64,000 nt of DNA. Source: Azotimanducus sp965199815 (GTDB taxonomy: Bacteria > Pseudomonadota > Gammaproteobacteria > Pseudomonadales > Azotimanducaceae). The notes under the pieces are model-generated. The model did no database searches. It was not told the DNA's origin and was given only the letters and a program-made list of their open reading frames with translations. A program made the translations under genes and the position numbers. The first letter of the stretch is position 1. Every line of letters begins with the position of its first letter. This document shows positions 27,156 through 36,087 of the stretch, one piece after another. The DNA is taken from the NCBI GenBank assembly GCA_965199815.1, contig CBDATE010000033.1:248001-312000 (forward strand), given 5' to 3'.

Positions 27156-28209
27156 CGAGCTGTTTGCGTGGGAGTGGTCTGCCCTGCCGCCTGCGTTTGC
27201 CAGCACCGACCTGCAGCGCGTGGCGAGCGAGCGCATTTGGAGTCATGGAGACGCTGCCTGCTGGAATCGCATCCTGTCGAGCCTGCCCGAGGCATGCGTT
27301 GCGAAGGCCGAATTCGGCGATTGCGTCACCATTGATCCGGATATGGGGAGCACCACGAAGGAGGCGCTGCGCGCTGCGCTGCTCGGGCTGCGTCCCTGGC
27401 GCAAGGGGCCGTTTCGTCTCGGCGACATCTGCATTGACGCGGAATGGCGCTCCGACATCAAGTGGGCGCGACTCGGGCGAATCGAGGCGATGTTCTCCGG
27501 ATTGATCAAGGGTGCCCGGGTGCTTGATGTCGGTTCCGGGAACGGCTATTACGGCTGGCGTATGCTGGCTGCCGGGGCGCATCAGGTGGTCGGCATCGAT
27601 CACAATCCGTTGTGCAGTGTGCAGCACCTGGCGCTGCAGCGCTACCAGCGAGAGCCGGGGAATCTCGTGTTTCCGCTTGCCTTGCAGGAGCTGCCCGATA
27701 CCTGGCGAGATTTCGATGTGGTGTTCTCCATGGGTGTGGCATCTCACAGCCGTAACCCGAGCGAACACCTTGATGGGCTGTTTGCCAGACTGCGTACGGG
27801 CGGCTTGCTGGTGTTCGAGTCCCTGATTGTGGGGACGGGAAGCGGAGAGCTGCGTCCCGATGGGCGTTACGCGCGTATGCGAAACATCTGGCGTTTGCCG
27901 GGCGCACAGACAGTGCGCGCCTGGCTCGCTGAAGCTGGTTTTGCGGACATTCGACTCATTGACATCTCGTGGACCACACCCGATGAGCAGCGGTCGAGTG
28001 AGTGGATGATGTTCGATTCTCTTGCCGAGAGCCTTGATCCTCTCGATAATCGCCGTACGCTGGAAGGCTGGCCGGCACCGCGCCGGGCGCTGCTCATGGC
28101 GCGTACCCCGCACAATTCGTACAACTCGCACAGGTCGGACGGGTCGCACAGGTCGGACGGGTCGCACAGGTCGGACGGGTCGTATAACTCGCACAGGTCG
28201 CACATATGA
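27148..28209 (+). CDS. cmoB: tRNA U34 carboxymethyltransferase
   Basis: 353-residue SAM-fold enzyme that transfers the carboxymethyl group from carboxy-SAM to ho5U34. Motifs are GRIEAMFSGLIKGARVLDVG, GNGYYGWRMLAAGAHQVVGI and MGVASHSRNPSEHL. It is about 30 residues longer than E. coli CmoB because of a C-terminal tail of SHRSDG repeats encoded by an 18-bp tandem repeat. The stop overlaps the next ATG (ATGA). The repeat tail lies outside the conserved catalytic domain. Confidence 0.94.
   Translation: MLDELFAWEWSALPPAFASTDLQRVASERIWSHGDAACWNRILSSLPEACVAKAEFGDCVTIDPDMGSTTKEALRAALLGLRPWRKGPFRLGDICIDAEWRSDIKWARLGRIEAMFSGLIKGARVLDVGSGNGYYGWRMLAAGAHQVVGIDHNPLCSVQHLALQRYQREPGNLVFPLALQELPDTWRDFDVVFSMGVASHSRNPSEHLDGLFARLRTGGLLVFESLIVGTGSGELRPDGRYARMRNIWRLPGAQTVRAWLAEAGFADIRLIDISWTTPDEQRSSEWMMFDSLAESLDPLDNRRTLEGWPAPRRALLMARTPHNSYNSHRSDGSHRSDGSHRSDGSYNSHRSHI
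28126..28179 (+). repeat. 18-bp tandem repeat at the cmoB 3' end
   Basis: TCGCACAGGTCGGACGGG is repeated exactly three times (28126-28143, 28144-28161, 28162-28179), then decays through TCGTATAAC and a partial copy before the stop. Because 18 is a multiple of 3, copy-number change would alter tail length without a frameshift. The core TCGGACGGG is shared with the repeat at 18029-18091. Confidence 0.92.
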
Positions 28210-28574
28210 AGATTTTCCGCTTTCGGCGTCACGCCAGCAAGATTCTCGGGATATATGACTGCCTGGCGCAGGCTCATGCGCGCGGGCTGCATCCCATGGA
28301 CATCTCGCGCGGCACTGGCATTTCCTTTCGCGAAGTGGCGCGTCGCCTTGACGACACGCCGGAGCTTTTCGTGCGCCTCGTGGTGGCGCGTGGCGAGCCG
28401 CGTCGCTACACGCTGAATACGCGCGTACGCGCCATGACGCGCAGGCAGGTGGAGGCGCTGGTGCGTCGCGCTGTCCTGCGCGAGAGCCTGATTCTCTACT
28501 CGCTGATCGCCATGATCGTGCTTGCTTTCGCCACCCTCCTGCTGTCGGCCATGCCACTCTACGTATTCGCCTGA
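28206..28574 (+). CDS. Small helix-turn-helix protein with C-terminal membrane segment
   Basis: 122 residues, not recognised as a named family. The first half is basic, with a helix-turn-helix-like stretch (MDISRGTGISFREVARRLDD). The C-terminus is one strongly hydrophobic segment (LILYSLIAMIVLAFATLLLS) ending AMPLYVFA. The ATG overlaps the cmoB stop, so it is co-transcribed with cmoAB. It could be a tail-anchored DNA-binding or nucleoid-associated protein; function unknown. Confidence 0.6.
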   Translation: MKIFRFRRHASKILGIYDCLAQAHARGLHPMDISRGTGISFREVARRLDDTPELFVRLVVARGEPRRYTLNTRVRAMTRRQVEALVRRAVLRESLILYSLIAMIVLAFATLLLSAMPLYVFA

Positions 28575-28692
28575 TCGGGGACGAAACGACTGTACTGTCA
28601 CGGCTGATGTGAGCTTTCGCCTACATGAGAATGAGCCATTCGCTCATCTTTCGTGTACTCTCATATCATCACGAGACAGGCAGGAGACGGAA

Positions 28693-29307
28693 ATGCGCGT
28701 CAATATCCCGGAATTGCCCGCTGTGAGCAGGGCGAACAGGGCGGATAGAGAGTTCGTCAGATGTGTTCGATGTTTCATCTGCGCTGGCTGGGTCGGCATC
28801 GGCATCCTGATTGGCGGTTTGAGTAGCGCTGCCGAAACTTCGCCGAGTCAGGCGATCATGCCCGCGCACACAGCACAGGGCAGCGTCCATGTGATGCCCT
28901 TTGATACCACGTTCATCGGAGAGGTGGAAGCTGAAGACGGTACACGCATCAGCATCGGCCTCGAAGGCGACTATCGTGTGTACCGCGCCCTGCACGACGG
29001 CCACATGCGCCAGATGCATGTGGCTGTGGATGGGCCTGCGCAGCGGTTCGCGTTCGACCCGGAAGCGGGGCGGTTTCGCGAGGTGCTGTCCAGTGTACGC
29101 GTGGAGCTCGGCAACTACGATATGTTTCAGAATCTTGTCGAGCGTTCCGGTGCGACGGGCGGTAAGGTGTATGAGCCTCTGGGCTTTGCCATTCTTCACC
29201 TGCCAACCGATGTGAACCCGGCCGAGGCCGCGTCGAGAATCGCCGCCATGCCGGGTGTACAGAACGCCACAATCCAATTGCGAGGGCCCCTGTATGTTCC
29301 CAGATAG
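28693..29307 (+). CDS. Exported protein, possible I9-like propeptide for the next gene
   Basis: About 204 residues. A clear AGGAG precedes the ATG at 28693. After a polar start of about 24 residues comes a hydrophobic signal-like segment (CFICAGWVGIGILIGGLSSA). The C-terminal 50 residues (GFAILHLPTDVNPAEAASRI ... MPGVQNATIQLRGPLYVP) have the beta-alpha-beta pattern and the 'PGVxxA' ending of I9-type subtilisin propeptides. The gene overlaps the start of the downstream subtilase by 14 nt. A separately encoded propeptide or chaperone for that protease is likely; this is inference from position and pattern. Confidence 0.55.
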   Translation: MRVNIPELPAVSRANRADREFVRCVRCFICAGWVGIGILIGGLSSAAETSPSQAIMPAHTAQGSVHVMPFDTTFIGEVEAEDGTRISIGLEGDYRVYRALHDGHMRQMHVAVDGPAQRFAFDPEAGRFREVLSSVRVELGNYDMFQNLVERSGATGGKVYEPLGFAILHLPTDVNPAEAASRIAAMPGVQNATIQLRGPLYVPR

Positions 29308-32260
29308 ATACTCAGGCAACTTCATGCGTTGGCTGCTGGCCATACTCATTCTCGGCGGCTGTGGAGGCGGTGGCGGGAGTGCGCCTCGGGATGAGACACC
29401 GCCGCCCCCGCCGCCACCCGCACCCGCACCGATAGCAGGCACCTTCAGCGTGAGCGGGCCGACGACCATAGGGGAGGATGCGGGCATGGCCGCCTACATG
29501 GTATCTCTGAGTGCACAGCCCGGGGCGAACGTGACGGTGATGTACGCGACCGCGGATGGGACGGCGACAGCAGGCTCGGACTACACGGCGGCGAGCGGTA
29601 CGCTCACCTTCACGACGACCAACTGGAGTACGGCGCAGACAGTGGATGTCGTCATCACGGACGATGCGGTTGATGAAGATGACGAGACCTTTACCTTCAC
29701 CCTGAGCGGGGCGAGCAGCGGTTCGCAGCTGTCGGATACGCCATCGGTGACTACCACCATCATTGATAACGACGACCCGCCGCCGACCATAGCCGATGTC
29801 AACCTCGAACTGCTTGGCGGGGTGCTCGAACTCCATGAATGGGACACGAGCAGCGAGGCTGAACTCGGTATCTCCCTGAGCGAACCCGTGGATGGCGATG
29901 TGGTCGTGGCGCTCGATTCCACGGGTAGCGCCATCCTTGGCGGCGATTTCGAACTCCTGCCCGATGAGGTCAGCATTGCGCAAGGCAGCAGCAGCGCGAC
30001 AGCCCGCATTGTCCCGATACGCGATTTCGAGGCTGAGGGCAGCGAGACCGTCATCATTGAAGTTGGCGCAGTGACCGGCAATGGGCAGGCTGGCACACAG
30101 GTTTCGACCAGTCTGGAAATCCTTGATCAGGGTGCCTTGTTCACGGGTGCCAAGGAGCGGGTTTACGGCAAGCTCTATGCCTTCTTTGGCGACCCAATCA
30201 TTTACGATGACCGAGTCGATATCATCTTCCGTGTGTATAACTTTCGCGCGGCGACCACCTCGCCGACATCAGGGGTTCTGGTTGTCAGCCGCAACGAAGA
30301 CTTCAGCAGCTCCAATATTTTTCGCTCATTTGACATACCGAGCCTGATGCCGGGTGCCCCCTCATTCGAACTGAGCGAGACGATAGCACTCAATCGACTG
30401 CGTACCGGGGCGACCCACTATGCGCTGGTCGATGTCAATTCGGCACCGGGGGAAGCGCCGGGTGCCAGGCGCGCTCGGGATTTTGGCGGAATTGTGACGA
30501 ACTCGAACGGCACGGTGCGGGTGCGATGTCCTTACTGGCAGCGCGATCAATTTCCGGGCACTGAAGATCCCCTCAGGAAGGCACAGTGGAATCTTCAGAA
30601 TACCGGGCAGACTGCCTATGCTGCCCGAGGCGGTGTCGCCATGGAAGATCTGGGCATGCAACAAACGCTCGATGATGGGCCCACCGGGTCGGGCGTACGG
30701 GTGGCAGTGGTTGATACGGGGCTCGAGATATGCCACCCGGACCTCGAAGCCAATGTCGAAGCCCGTGCCTCCTTCAACTTTAACGGGCCTTTCTGGCACG
30801 GCGTACAGGCGATCGATCCCTTCCATGTGGGGACCTTTGGCGATCATGGCACCAGCGTGGCGGGCATTATCGGAGCACAAGCGAACAATGGCATCGGCCT
30901 CAGGGGCGTAGCACCATCGGTTATGCTGCGTGGATACAACTTCCTCTCCAGGCGGCTTTTGAACGTCTACTATGATTCGCTCGGTGCCAGCACTCACTCG
31001 CCGAATTCCAGCGATGTCGATATCTTCAACATGAGTTTCGGGGGGCTGGGGTTCGAAGACAATACAGATCCGGATGAAGTCAACCTGTTTCGCTTCGGGG
31101 TCACACAGTTGCGTGGTGGACGCGGTGCGCTCTACGTCAAGGCTGCGGGAAATGGCTTTGAGCGGTGTGATTCGCTGCGACGCGTTGATGAAGTGCGGGT
31201 CGGAGAATCCGATGACGACGGCGATGGTACACCCGAGCCGCGTCTGGAATCCTATGACCTGAACGATGATATTGGCTGCGTATCGGCGAATGCATCGCCG
31301 TCGCAAAACCTTCCCTATCTGATTTCCATCGGGGCGTTCAGTGCGAACGGAGAACGATCGAGCTACTCGTCAGTCGGCTCGGCCTTGTGGGCAAGTGCGC
31401 CTTCCGGCCAAAACGGAATCAGCGTGCCGGCGCAAATCACGACCGACCAGATGGGCGCAGCGCAAGGATACGATGCTCTCTTCTCGGGGTTCTTCGGAGT
31501 TTCGCCCCGTATCCCCACAGGCGGCGATGAAAACCCGCACGGCGACTACATCAACAGCTTCAACGGCACATCTGCGGCGGCCCCAAACGCATCGGGGGCC
31601 ATTGCGCTCCTGCTGGAAGCTCAGCCTGAACTGACCTGGCGCGACGTGAAGTACATTCTGGCGCGCACGGCGCGACAAATTCACGCGGATATTCCCGAAC
31701 TCGAGGTTGGTTTCGGCGGGACGGGTACGGTGCTGCGCCACGGCTGGATAACCAATGCGGCTGGCTACAGGTTCCACAACTGGTACGGTTTCGGCGCTAT
31801 CGCGGTGGACGATGCGGTGGCTCTGGCGCGTACCCATGTGCCCAACAGTCTGGGACGATTCAGCGACGGTGAGCAGCGCTTCGAGCATCGGATGCCGGCA
31901 TCAATTCCCGATCACGATGGCGCGGGCGTTCGCCAGACTCTGGACGTAGCCGGTATAGACGAAGCGCTCAAGGTCGAAGCGGTGCAACTGCATATCGAAG
32001 TGACGCATCCATTCACCAACGACCTCGGGGTGTATCTGGTGTCGCCCTCAGGGACGGAGAGTCTCCTGAACCCGCCCTTCAATGAGGTGCTGGTGGGGGA
32101 CGTCGACCTTGACTGGACGCTTATGAGCAACGCCTTCTACGGTGAGTCGCCGCTGGGCGACTGGACGATCAAGGTGGTCGATGCTGCCGAGGGTGATGTG
32201 GGCACACTCGAGAGTTGGGCGCTCACCTTCTATCTGGGGGAGATCCCGCCCCGATTGTGA
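29294..32260 (+). CDS. Subtilisin-like (S8) lipoprotein protease with Calx-beta and P domains
   Basis: About 988 residues. A lipoprotein signal ends at LILGGC, so the protein is probably anchored to a membrane; a glycine- and proline-rich linker follows. A Calx-beta domain lies at about residues 55-165 (YATADGTATAGSDYTAASG and VDEDDETFTFTLSG). The S8 triad is Asp474 (VAVVDTGLEICHPDL), His518 (FGDHGTSVAGI) and Ser760 (FNGTSAAAPNASG), with oxyanion asparagine in KAAGNGFE. A C-terminal proprotein-convertase P domain ends FYLGEIPPRL. No propeptide precedes the catalytic domain in this protein, fitting the separate upstream gene. The start may instead be the ATG at 29324. Confidence 0.9.
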   Translation: MFPDRYSGNFMRWLLAILILGGCGGGGGSAPRDETPPPPPPPAPAPIAGTFSVSGPTTIGEDAGMAAYMVSLSAQPGANVTVMYATADGTATAGSDYTAASGTLTFTTTNWSTAQTVDVVITDDAVDEDDETFTFTLSGASSGSQLSDTPSVTTTIIDNDDPPPTIADVNLELLGGVLELHEWDTSSEAELGISLSEPVDGDVVVALDSTGSAILGGDFELLPDEVSIAQGSSSATARIVPIRDFEAEGSETVIIEVGAVTGNGQAGTQVSTSLEILDQGALFTGAKERVYGKLYAFFGDPIIYDDRVDIIFRVYNFRAATTSPTSGVLVVSRNEDFSSSNIFRSFDIPSLMPGAPSFELSETIALNRLRTGATHYALVDVNSAPGEAPGARRARDFGGIVTNSNGTVRVRCPYWQRDQFPGTEDPLRKAQWNLQNTGQTAYAARGGVAMEDLGMQQTLDDGPTGSGVRVAVVDTGLEICHPDLEANVEARASFNFNGPFWHGVQAIDPFHVGTFGDHGTSVAGIIGAQANNGIGLRGVAPSVMLRGYNFLSRRLLNVYYDSLGASTHSPNSSDVDIFNMSFGGLGFEDNTDPDEVNLFRFGVTQLRGGRGALYVKAAGNGFERCDSLRRVDEVRVGESDDDGDGTPEPRLESYDLNDDIGCVSANASPSQNLPYLISIGAFSANGERSSYSSVGSALWASAPSGQNGISVPAQITTDQMGAAQGYDALFSGFFGVSPRIPTGGDENPHGDYINSFNGTSAAAPNASGAIALLLEAQPELTWRDVKYILARTARQIHADIPELEVGFGGTGTVLRHGWITNAAGYRFHNWYGFGAIAVDDAVALARTHVPNSLGRFSDGEQRFEHRMPASIPDHDGAGVRQTLDVAGIDEALKVEAVQLHIEVTHPFTNDLGVYLVSPSGTESLLNPPFNEVLVGDVDLDWTLMSNAFYGESPLGDWTIKVVDAAEGDVGTLESWALTFYLGEIPPRL

Positions 32261-32368
32261 GGCGGGAATCGAACAGATCTCGGGGTCTATAACCCATGCC
32301 GCAACCGCTGCCCTGATTATGCCATCAAGAGGCGATGTGCAGGGTGCCGAAACACCGCCACATCGCGC

Positions 32369-33826
32369 TTGACAATTCCTGTCGTCCTGACAGAATCTTC
32401 CGATCTGCCGGGGCATCCTGGCACCCCTTCCGAAGAGCATGAGCTATTGAGCGATAACGAACTCACGAAACTGCCTTTTTCACGAGAGTCTGAACAGAGC
32501 CTGCTGGGCGGACTCATGCAATCCAACGAAGCCTGGCTGGAAGTGTCCGAGCTTGTCTTTACCGGGGATTTTCATCTCCCCGCCCATCAGTTCATATTCG
32601 AGGCAATCAAGGGGCTGGCAGATGCCAGTCAACCGTTTGATCCGGTGCTGGTCAAGGAGCGGCTCGAGCAGGCGGGCAAGCTCGGCAATGCCGGCGGCAT
32701 CGAATATCTTGAAGAACTCTACTGGAGCATTACCGGTGCGGCCAACCTGCAAGCGTATGCGAAGGTCGTTGGCGAGCATTCGGTACGTCGCAAACTGGTT
32801 TCCGTGGCCCAGAGCATCTCGGGGTTTGCGCGCGATGCAGACTTGCCGAGCACCGACCTGCTGGATCGCGCACAACGCGAAATCCACGAAATCCAGCAGG
32901 GGCAGCAAAGAGGCGCTGGCCCCAGGCTGATCTTCAGCATGGTGAACGATTTATACCAGCGCATCGGCAGTGAGGACGGTCACTCGCAGGGGGTAAACAC
33001 GGGCATCGCTGAATTGGACCGCATGACCGATGGGTTGAAGCCCGGCAACCTGATCGTGCTCGCCGGGCGACCGGGCGCGGGCAAGACCACCATGGCGCTC
33101 AATTTCGTTGAACGCATCATTATGCAGCACCGAGAAGACAAGGGCGCTGCGCTGGTCTTTTCGATGGAAATGTCGGCGGATGAGCTCTTGATCAAGCTCA
33201 TATCTTCGCTGTCGCGGATAGATTCCAAGCGGCTACGGCGCGACCGCATGCGTGGCAACGAATGGGATCAGCTGACCAGCGCGGTCAACATGCTGCGTGA
33301 TCAACCGCTCTACATCGACGATACGGGGGCACTCAGCCCGCAGGAAGTACGCAACCGCGCACGTCGCGTGGCGGCAACCGAAAAGGTGGACATCATCGTG
33401 GTGGATTATCTGCAACTGATGCGCTCCGAGCGTCGGCACGACCAGCGCGTCAATGAGGTGGCAGAGTTTTCGGGCTCGATGAAGGCGCTGGCAAAGGAAC
33501 TCGAAGTGCCGATCATCGCGCTTTCACAGTTGAACCGCGCGGTTGAAGGACGCCCGGACAAGCGACCGCGAATGGCGGACTTGCGCGATTCGGGCGCCAT
33601 TGAACAGGATGCCGACCTCATTCTCTTCGTGCATCACGATGAGCAGGAGAAGGAGTTTGCTGACGAGGATGTGGGCGAGACGCTGCTCATTGTCGGCAAG
33701 CATCGCACCGGTGCCACTGGCGATATCAAGATGCAGTTCCAGCGCGCGATTGGCCGCTTTGTTTCGGTGGAGTTCGACCCGCACGAGAATGTTCCCGGGG
33801 ACTTCGAGACCGAGGTGCATTCGTGA
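32369..33826 (+). CDS. dnaB: Replicative DNA helicase
   Basis: 485-residue hexameric helicase that opens the replication fork. The N-terminal domain starts SRESEQSLLGGLMQ. The RecA-like core has Walker A GRPGAGKTTMALNF (from residue 233), Walker B IIVVDYLQLM and LSQLNRAVEGRPDKRPRMAD. The frame opens at a TTG (32369) and contains no ATG before the conserved domain; a second TTG near 32445 would match the usual E. coli-type N-terminus more closely. The start codon is therefore non-ATG in either case. The 3' end is followed by a GCCGACAGA tandem and a palindrome. Confidence 0.95.
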   Translation: MTIPVVLTESSDLPGHPGTPSEEHELLSDNELTKLPFSRESEQSLLGGLMQSNEAWLEVSELVFTGDFHLPAHQFIFEAIKGLADASQPFDPVLVKERLEQAGKLGNAGGIEYLEELYWSITGAANLQAYAKVVGEHSVRRKLVSVAQSISGFARDADLPSTDLLDRAQREIHEIQQGQQRGAGPRLIFSMVNDLYQRIGSEDGHSQGVNTGIAELDRMTDGLKPGNLIVLAGRPGAGKTTMALNFVERIIMQHREDKGAALVFSMEMSADELLIKLISSLSRIDSKRLRRDRMRGNEWDQLTSAVNMLRDQPLYIDDTGALSPQEVRNRARRVAATEKVDIIVVDYLQLMRSERRHDQRVNEVAEFSGSMKALAKELEVPIIALSQLNRAVEGRPDKRPRMADLRDSGAIEQDADLILFVHHDEQEKEFADEDVGETLLIVGKHRTGATGDIKMQFQRAIGRFVSVEFDPHENVPGDFETEVHS

Positions 33827-33853
33827 GCCGACAGAGCCGACAGAGCTGACACG

Positions 33854-33880
33854 GGGAAACCCTGTTATTCGGAGTTTCCC
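33854..33880. repeat. Palindrome with TTATT loop, copy 2
   Basis: GGGAAACCCTG (33854-33864) and CGGAGTTTCCC (33870-33880) pair imperfectly around a TTATT loop, matching H5 of the array at 14666-14692. It lies between the dnaB stop and the original 3' end of the OLD nuclease gene, whose TAA stop (33865-33867 on the minus strand) is in the loop. A bidirectional terminator role is possible. Confidence 0.75.
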
Positions 33881-33974
33881 GCGGAATCGGGATCAAAGAG
33901 CGCCTGCAAGCGGTCAAGTTTGGCAGTCACCTCGTCGGGAATGTCCCCCGGATCAAGATGTTGTACGAGCCGGT
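33865..33974 (-). pseudogene. Severed 3' end of the OLD-family nuclease gene
   Basis: The minus strand here reads, without a start, LVQHLDPGDIPDEVTAKLD and onward to a TAA at 33867-33865, 32 codons after the IS junction. Joined to the OLD gene at the shared 10-bp sequence (33965-33974 = 36088-36097), the frame is continuous: RDLYRL from the OLD gene continues into VQHLDPGDIP. It is the original C-terminus, separated from its gene by the 2113-bp insertion. Confidence 0.85.
33965..33974. repeat. Left target-site duplication of the IS
   Basis: ACGAGCCGGT directly abuts the left terminus of the insertion sequence and is repeated exactly at 36088-36097 beyond the right terminus. Ten bases fits the 8-10 bp duplications made by ISAs1-type elements. 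Confidence 0.88.
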
Positions 33975-36087
33975 CAAGGCAATTCCGTGTTCAACCGAGG
34001 TGAGAGGGAGGGCAGGTGTGCCGGGTTGGTGTGGGTAGGGATAGTGGAGATGGATGGCCTCGGAGGGGTACTTGGCGGGCCACCCGGCAGGTTGATGAGA
34101 GGGATGTGCGGGGTTTTTTGGCCGAGGAGGCTGATTCCCGGCGCTGCGAGCAGACCACCGGCAGGGGGATGGGGTCCCCGCGGGGTTGGTTCAGAGGGTT
34201 GAGTCGAGCACTGCCTGCAAAGCTTCGTCGTGCCTGGCGGCGTAGTGTCGCTGAGCTTCGGGCTGGTGACGGAAGCGGGCGTGGAGTCGCACGATGGAGA
34301 TGGCGACATTGGACAGGCAGGCGAGATTGCGCGGCCCGGCACCAACACGCACACGGGAGCGGTCTTCGTCGAAGGAGACATCGCGCACATGGTGGAGGCA
34401 GTTTTCTATCTCCCAGTGGCCGCGATTGAGCGCGAGGATTTCAGAGGGGCCAGCACGCTCTGGGGACAAGGAGGTAAGTCCGTAGGCGTATTCGGTGCTT
34501 GTGGTGTGGGGAGTTGTTGTGCCGCTGCGTATCACGGTGCGCTGGCGCGTGATTCGGAACGCTTGTTGGCGTCCGGGAAGGGCGGCAAGATCGGGGGAGT
34601 ATTGGGTGAGGTCGATGAGTGCACATTCACGCTGCTCGATACGCCCGTGTGCCTTCTCCAGTGTGCGTCGCTTCGGCTCGGCATCGAAGTTGAAGGTACG
34701 GATGTCATCAAGCAGGGTGGGACGATTGCTTTTGACGGGCATCACGTAATCGCCACCACCGGTGACGATCAGGTGTGCGGTCTCCGGGCAACTGTGCAGA
34801 GCGTCCAGCGTGATGGTGTGTCCACGCACTCCAAGTTCGGTGAGCAGACGACGCACTCCGAGTATCTCGCCACCGGCAGAATCGGAGGCGACTTGTCCGT
34901 GCACCATCCCGGTCCCGTGTTCGACAGCCGCGATCATCATACGAGTGGAGTCACTGTGACCGGGGCGGTTGATGGGCCTTGATTTGCCGTCAAGGGCAAG
35001 TGCTGTTTGTGGTAATCGGTATGCAGCAGTCCAGCGGCGTACAGCCTTGTCCAGGGCATCAGGGTCGAGTTGCGACAACACGCGATGCAGGGAAGTCTTC
35101 GAGACCGGTACCCGGCAGCCCAGGGAGGGGCTTTTGAACGCTCGTATCGCCGCCAGTTGGCGCTGGTCAAGCCGCCGCGCGAACTCGGCAATCGCGGTCA
35201 CTCCCTGAGCGCCCGCCAGCTTGGCCGCCACCGCCACCGCCAGAATGCTCGCCAGCGGATGCCGGATACCCCGCGCAGCACGATACTCAGGCACCTCGCT
35301 CAGCGACTGATACAAGCTCCGCAAACGCCCCGGTGGCGGCGGTGCCCCCACAGAACCGAGACCGGGCACCGGCTCGTCAAGCCCGCGCAGCATCGCCTGC
35401 GCTGCGCCACACAGGGGGCGCACAAACACCTGCTTTGGCACCCCGTGCTGCTCCCACTTGCCACCAACGCGCGCGTACCCGCGCGTCTCGCCAAGCAGAG
35501 TCCAGTTTGCCGCCCGATAGCACCCGCCGTGAAACCTCGTCGGGTCAACAAATGTTTCTGCAAGCAATACCGGTACCCCGCGAAACGCCTCAAAGTCCCC
35601 GCTCAACCGCCGCAGTGACAACGACAGCACTCGTGATGCCAGGTTCCCGCCGTTATACCCCGGAAGCAGCAAAAATCGCGTGTTATTCGCCACCAAATAC
35701 AAACGCCGAAACTGCTGCTCCGGGGCCCACCCTATCCACTCGTCCCGCGCCTTCACCTTGAATGAACCGGATACCCAGCCCAGCAACCCTACCCAACGAC
35801 CCTCCCGCGTTTCCGCTACATGCCGAACTCCGCCCCCAAACAGACACCGAAAGCCCAAATAGTGGTGCCGACTCATCAAATCGTCCCATTCAGCACGCTC
35901 CTCGGCAGTACGCACCGGACGCACCCGTATTTCCTTGAGCACCACTTTGCTTGCCGTGGTCGGCCTGCCCATCACCCAATTCCTGCACTTCGACCTCTCC
36001 AGCTTGACACATCTACAACTCCGTGTCCAGTGCTTACCCTTCTCTGTGATACATCAATCACCTACTCGTAACTTCGGAATCGCCCTG
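33975..36087 (-). mobile_element. ISAs1-like insertion sequence with DUF4338-transposase fusion, 2113 bp
   Basis: Terminal inverted repeats are CAAGGCAATTCCG at the left end and CAGGGCGATTCCG read inward from the right end (11 of 13 identical). They are flanked by exact 10-bp direct repeats ACGAGCCGGT. The CAGGG start fits the ISAs1 family. The single gene is the minus-strand transposase; 216 bp of G-rich non-coding sequence lies between its stop and the left end. The element has inserted 32 codons before the end of the OLD nuclease gene, in the same orientation, and looks intact. Confidence 0.88.
34191..35972 (-). CDS. Transposase: DUF4338 (DruA-like) domain fused to ISAs1 DDE domain
   Basis: About 593 residues in two parts. 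Residues about 10-200 are a DUF4338 domain, the family of Druantia protein DruA, with HHYLGFRCLFGGGVRHVAE, LYLVANNTRFLLLPG and HGGCYRAANWTLLGETRGYA. From about 215 on is an ISAs1-type transposase: LDGKSRPINRPGHSD (first D), ITLDALHSCPETAHLI (second D) and HWEIENCLHHVRDVSFDEDR (E). All three catalytic residues are present. DUF4338 occurs in the Druantia defence system and in transposase-linked proteins; its role here is unknown. The ATG at 35972 follows AGGA; a GTG at 35975 is an alternative. Confidence 0.85.
   Translation of the reverse strand: MGRPTTASKVVLKEIRVRPVRTAEERAEWDDLMSRHHYLGFRCLFGGGVRHVAETREGRWVGLLGWVSGSFKVKARDEWIGWAPEQQFRRLYLVANNTRFLLLPGYNGGNLASRVLSLSLRRLSGDFEAFRGVPVLLAETFVDPTRFHGGCYRAANWTLLGETRGYARVGGKWEQHGVPKQVFVRPLCGAAQAMLRGLDEPVPGLGSVGAPPPPGRLRSLYQSLSEVPEYRAARGIRHPLASILAVAVAAKLAGAQGVTAIAEFARRLDQRQLAAIRAFKSPSLGCRVPVSKTSLHRVLSQLDPDALDKAVRRWTAAYRLPQTALALDGKSRPINRPGHSDSTRMMIAAVEHGTGMVHGQVASDSAGGEILGVRRLLTELGVRGHTITLDALHSCPETAHLIVTGGGDYVMPVKSNRPTLLDDIRTFNFDAEPKRRTLEKAHGRIEQRECALIDLTQYSPDLAALPGRQQAFRITRQRTVIRSGTTTPHTTSTEYAYGLTSLSPERAGPSEILALNRGHWEIENCLHHVRDVSFDEDRSRVRVGAGPRNLACLSNVAISIVRLHARFRHQPEAQRHYAARHDEALQAVLDSTL

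Noticed and set aside
28126..28179. Short regular repeats considered as CRISPR (also 18029-18091)
   Set aside because: Units are directly adjacent with no spacers, and there are no cas genes.
32255..32330. Sequence ending like a tRNA T-arm (GTTCGATTCCCGCC on the minus strand)
   Set aside because: The T-stem bases do not pair and no acceptor or anticodon arm can be built; it is just after the protease stop. No tRNA is called.
33985..33993. CCGTGTTCA / CCGTGTCCA (36021-36029) as the IS target duplication
   Set aside because: They are not identical and lie inside the element; the exact ACGAGCCGGT pair lies next to matching inverted termini and restores the reading frame.
33975..35972. Druantia defence system
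   Set aside because: Only a DUF4338 domain is present, fused to a transposase; no DruE-type helicase or other dru gene occurs.
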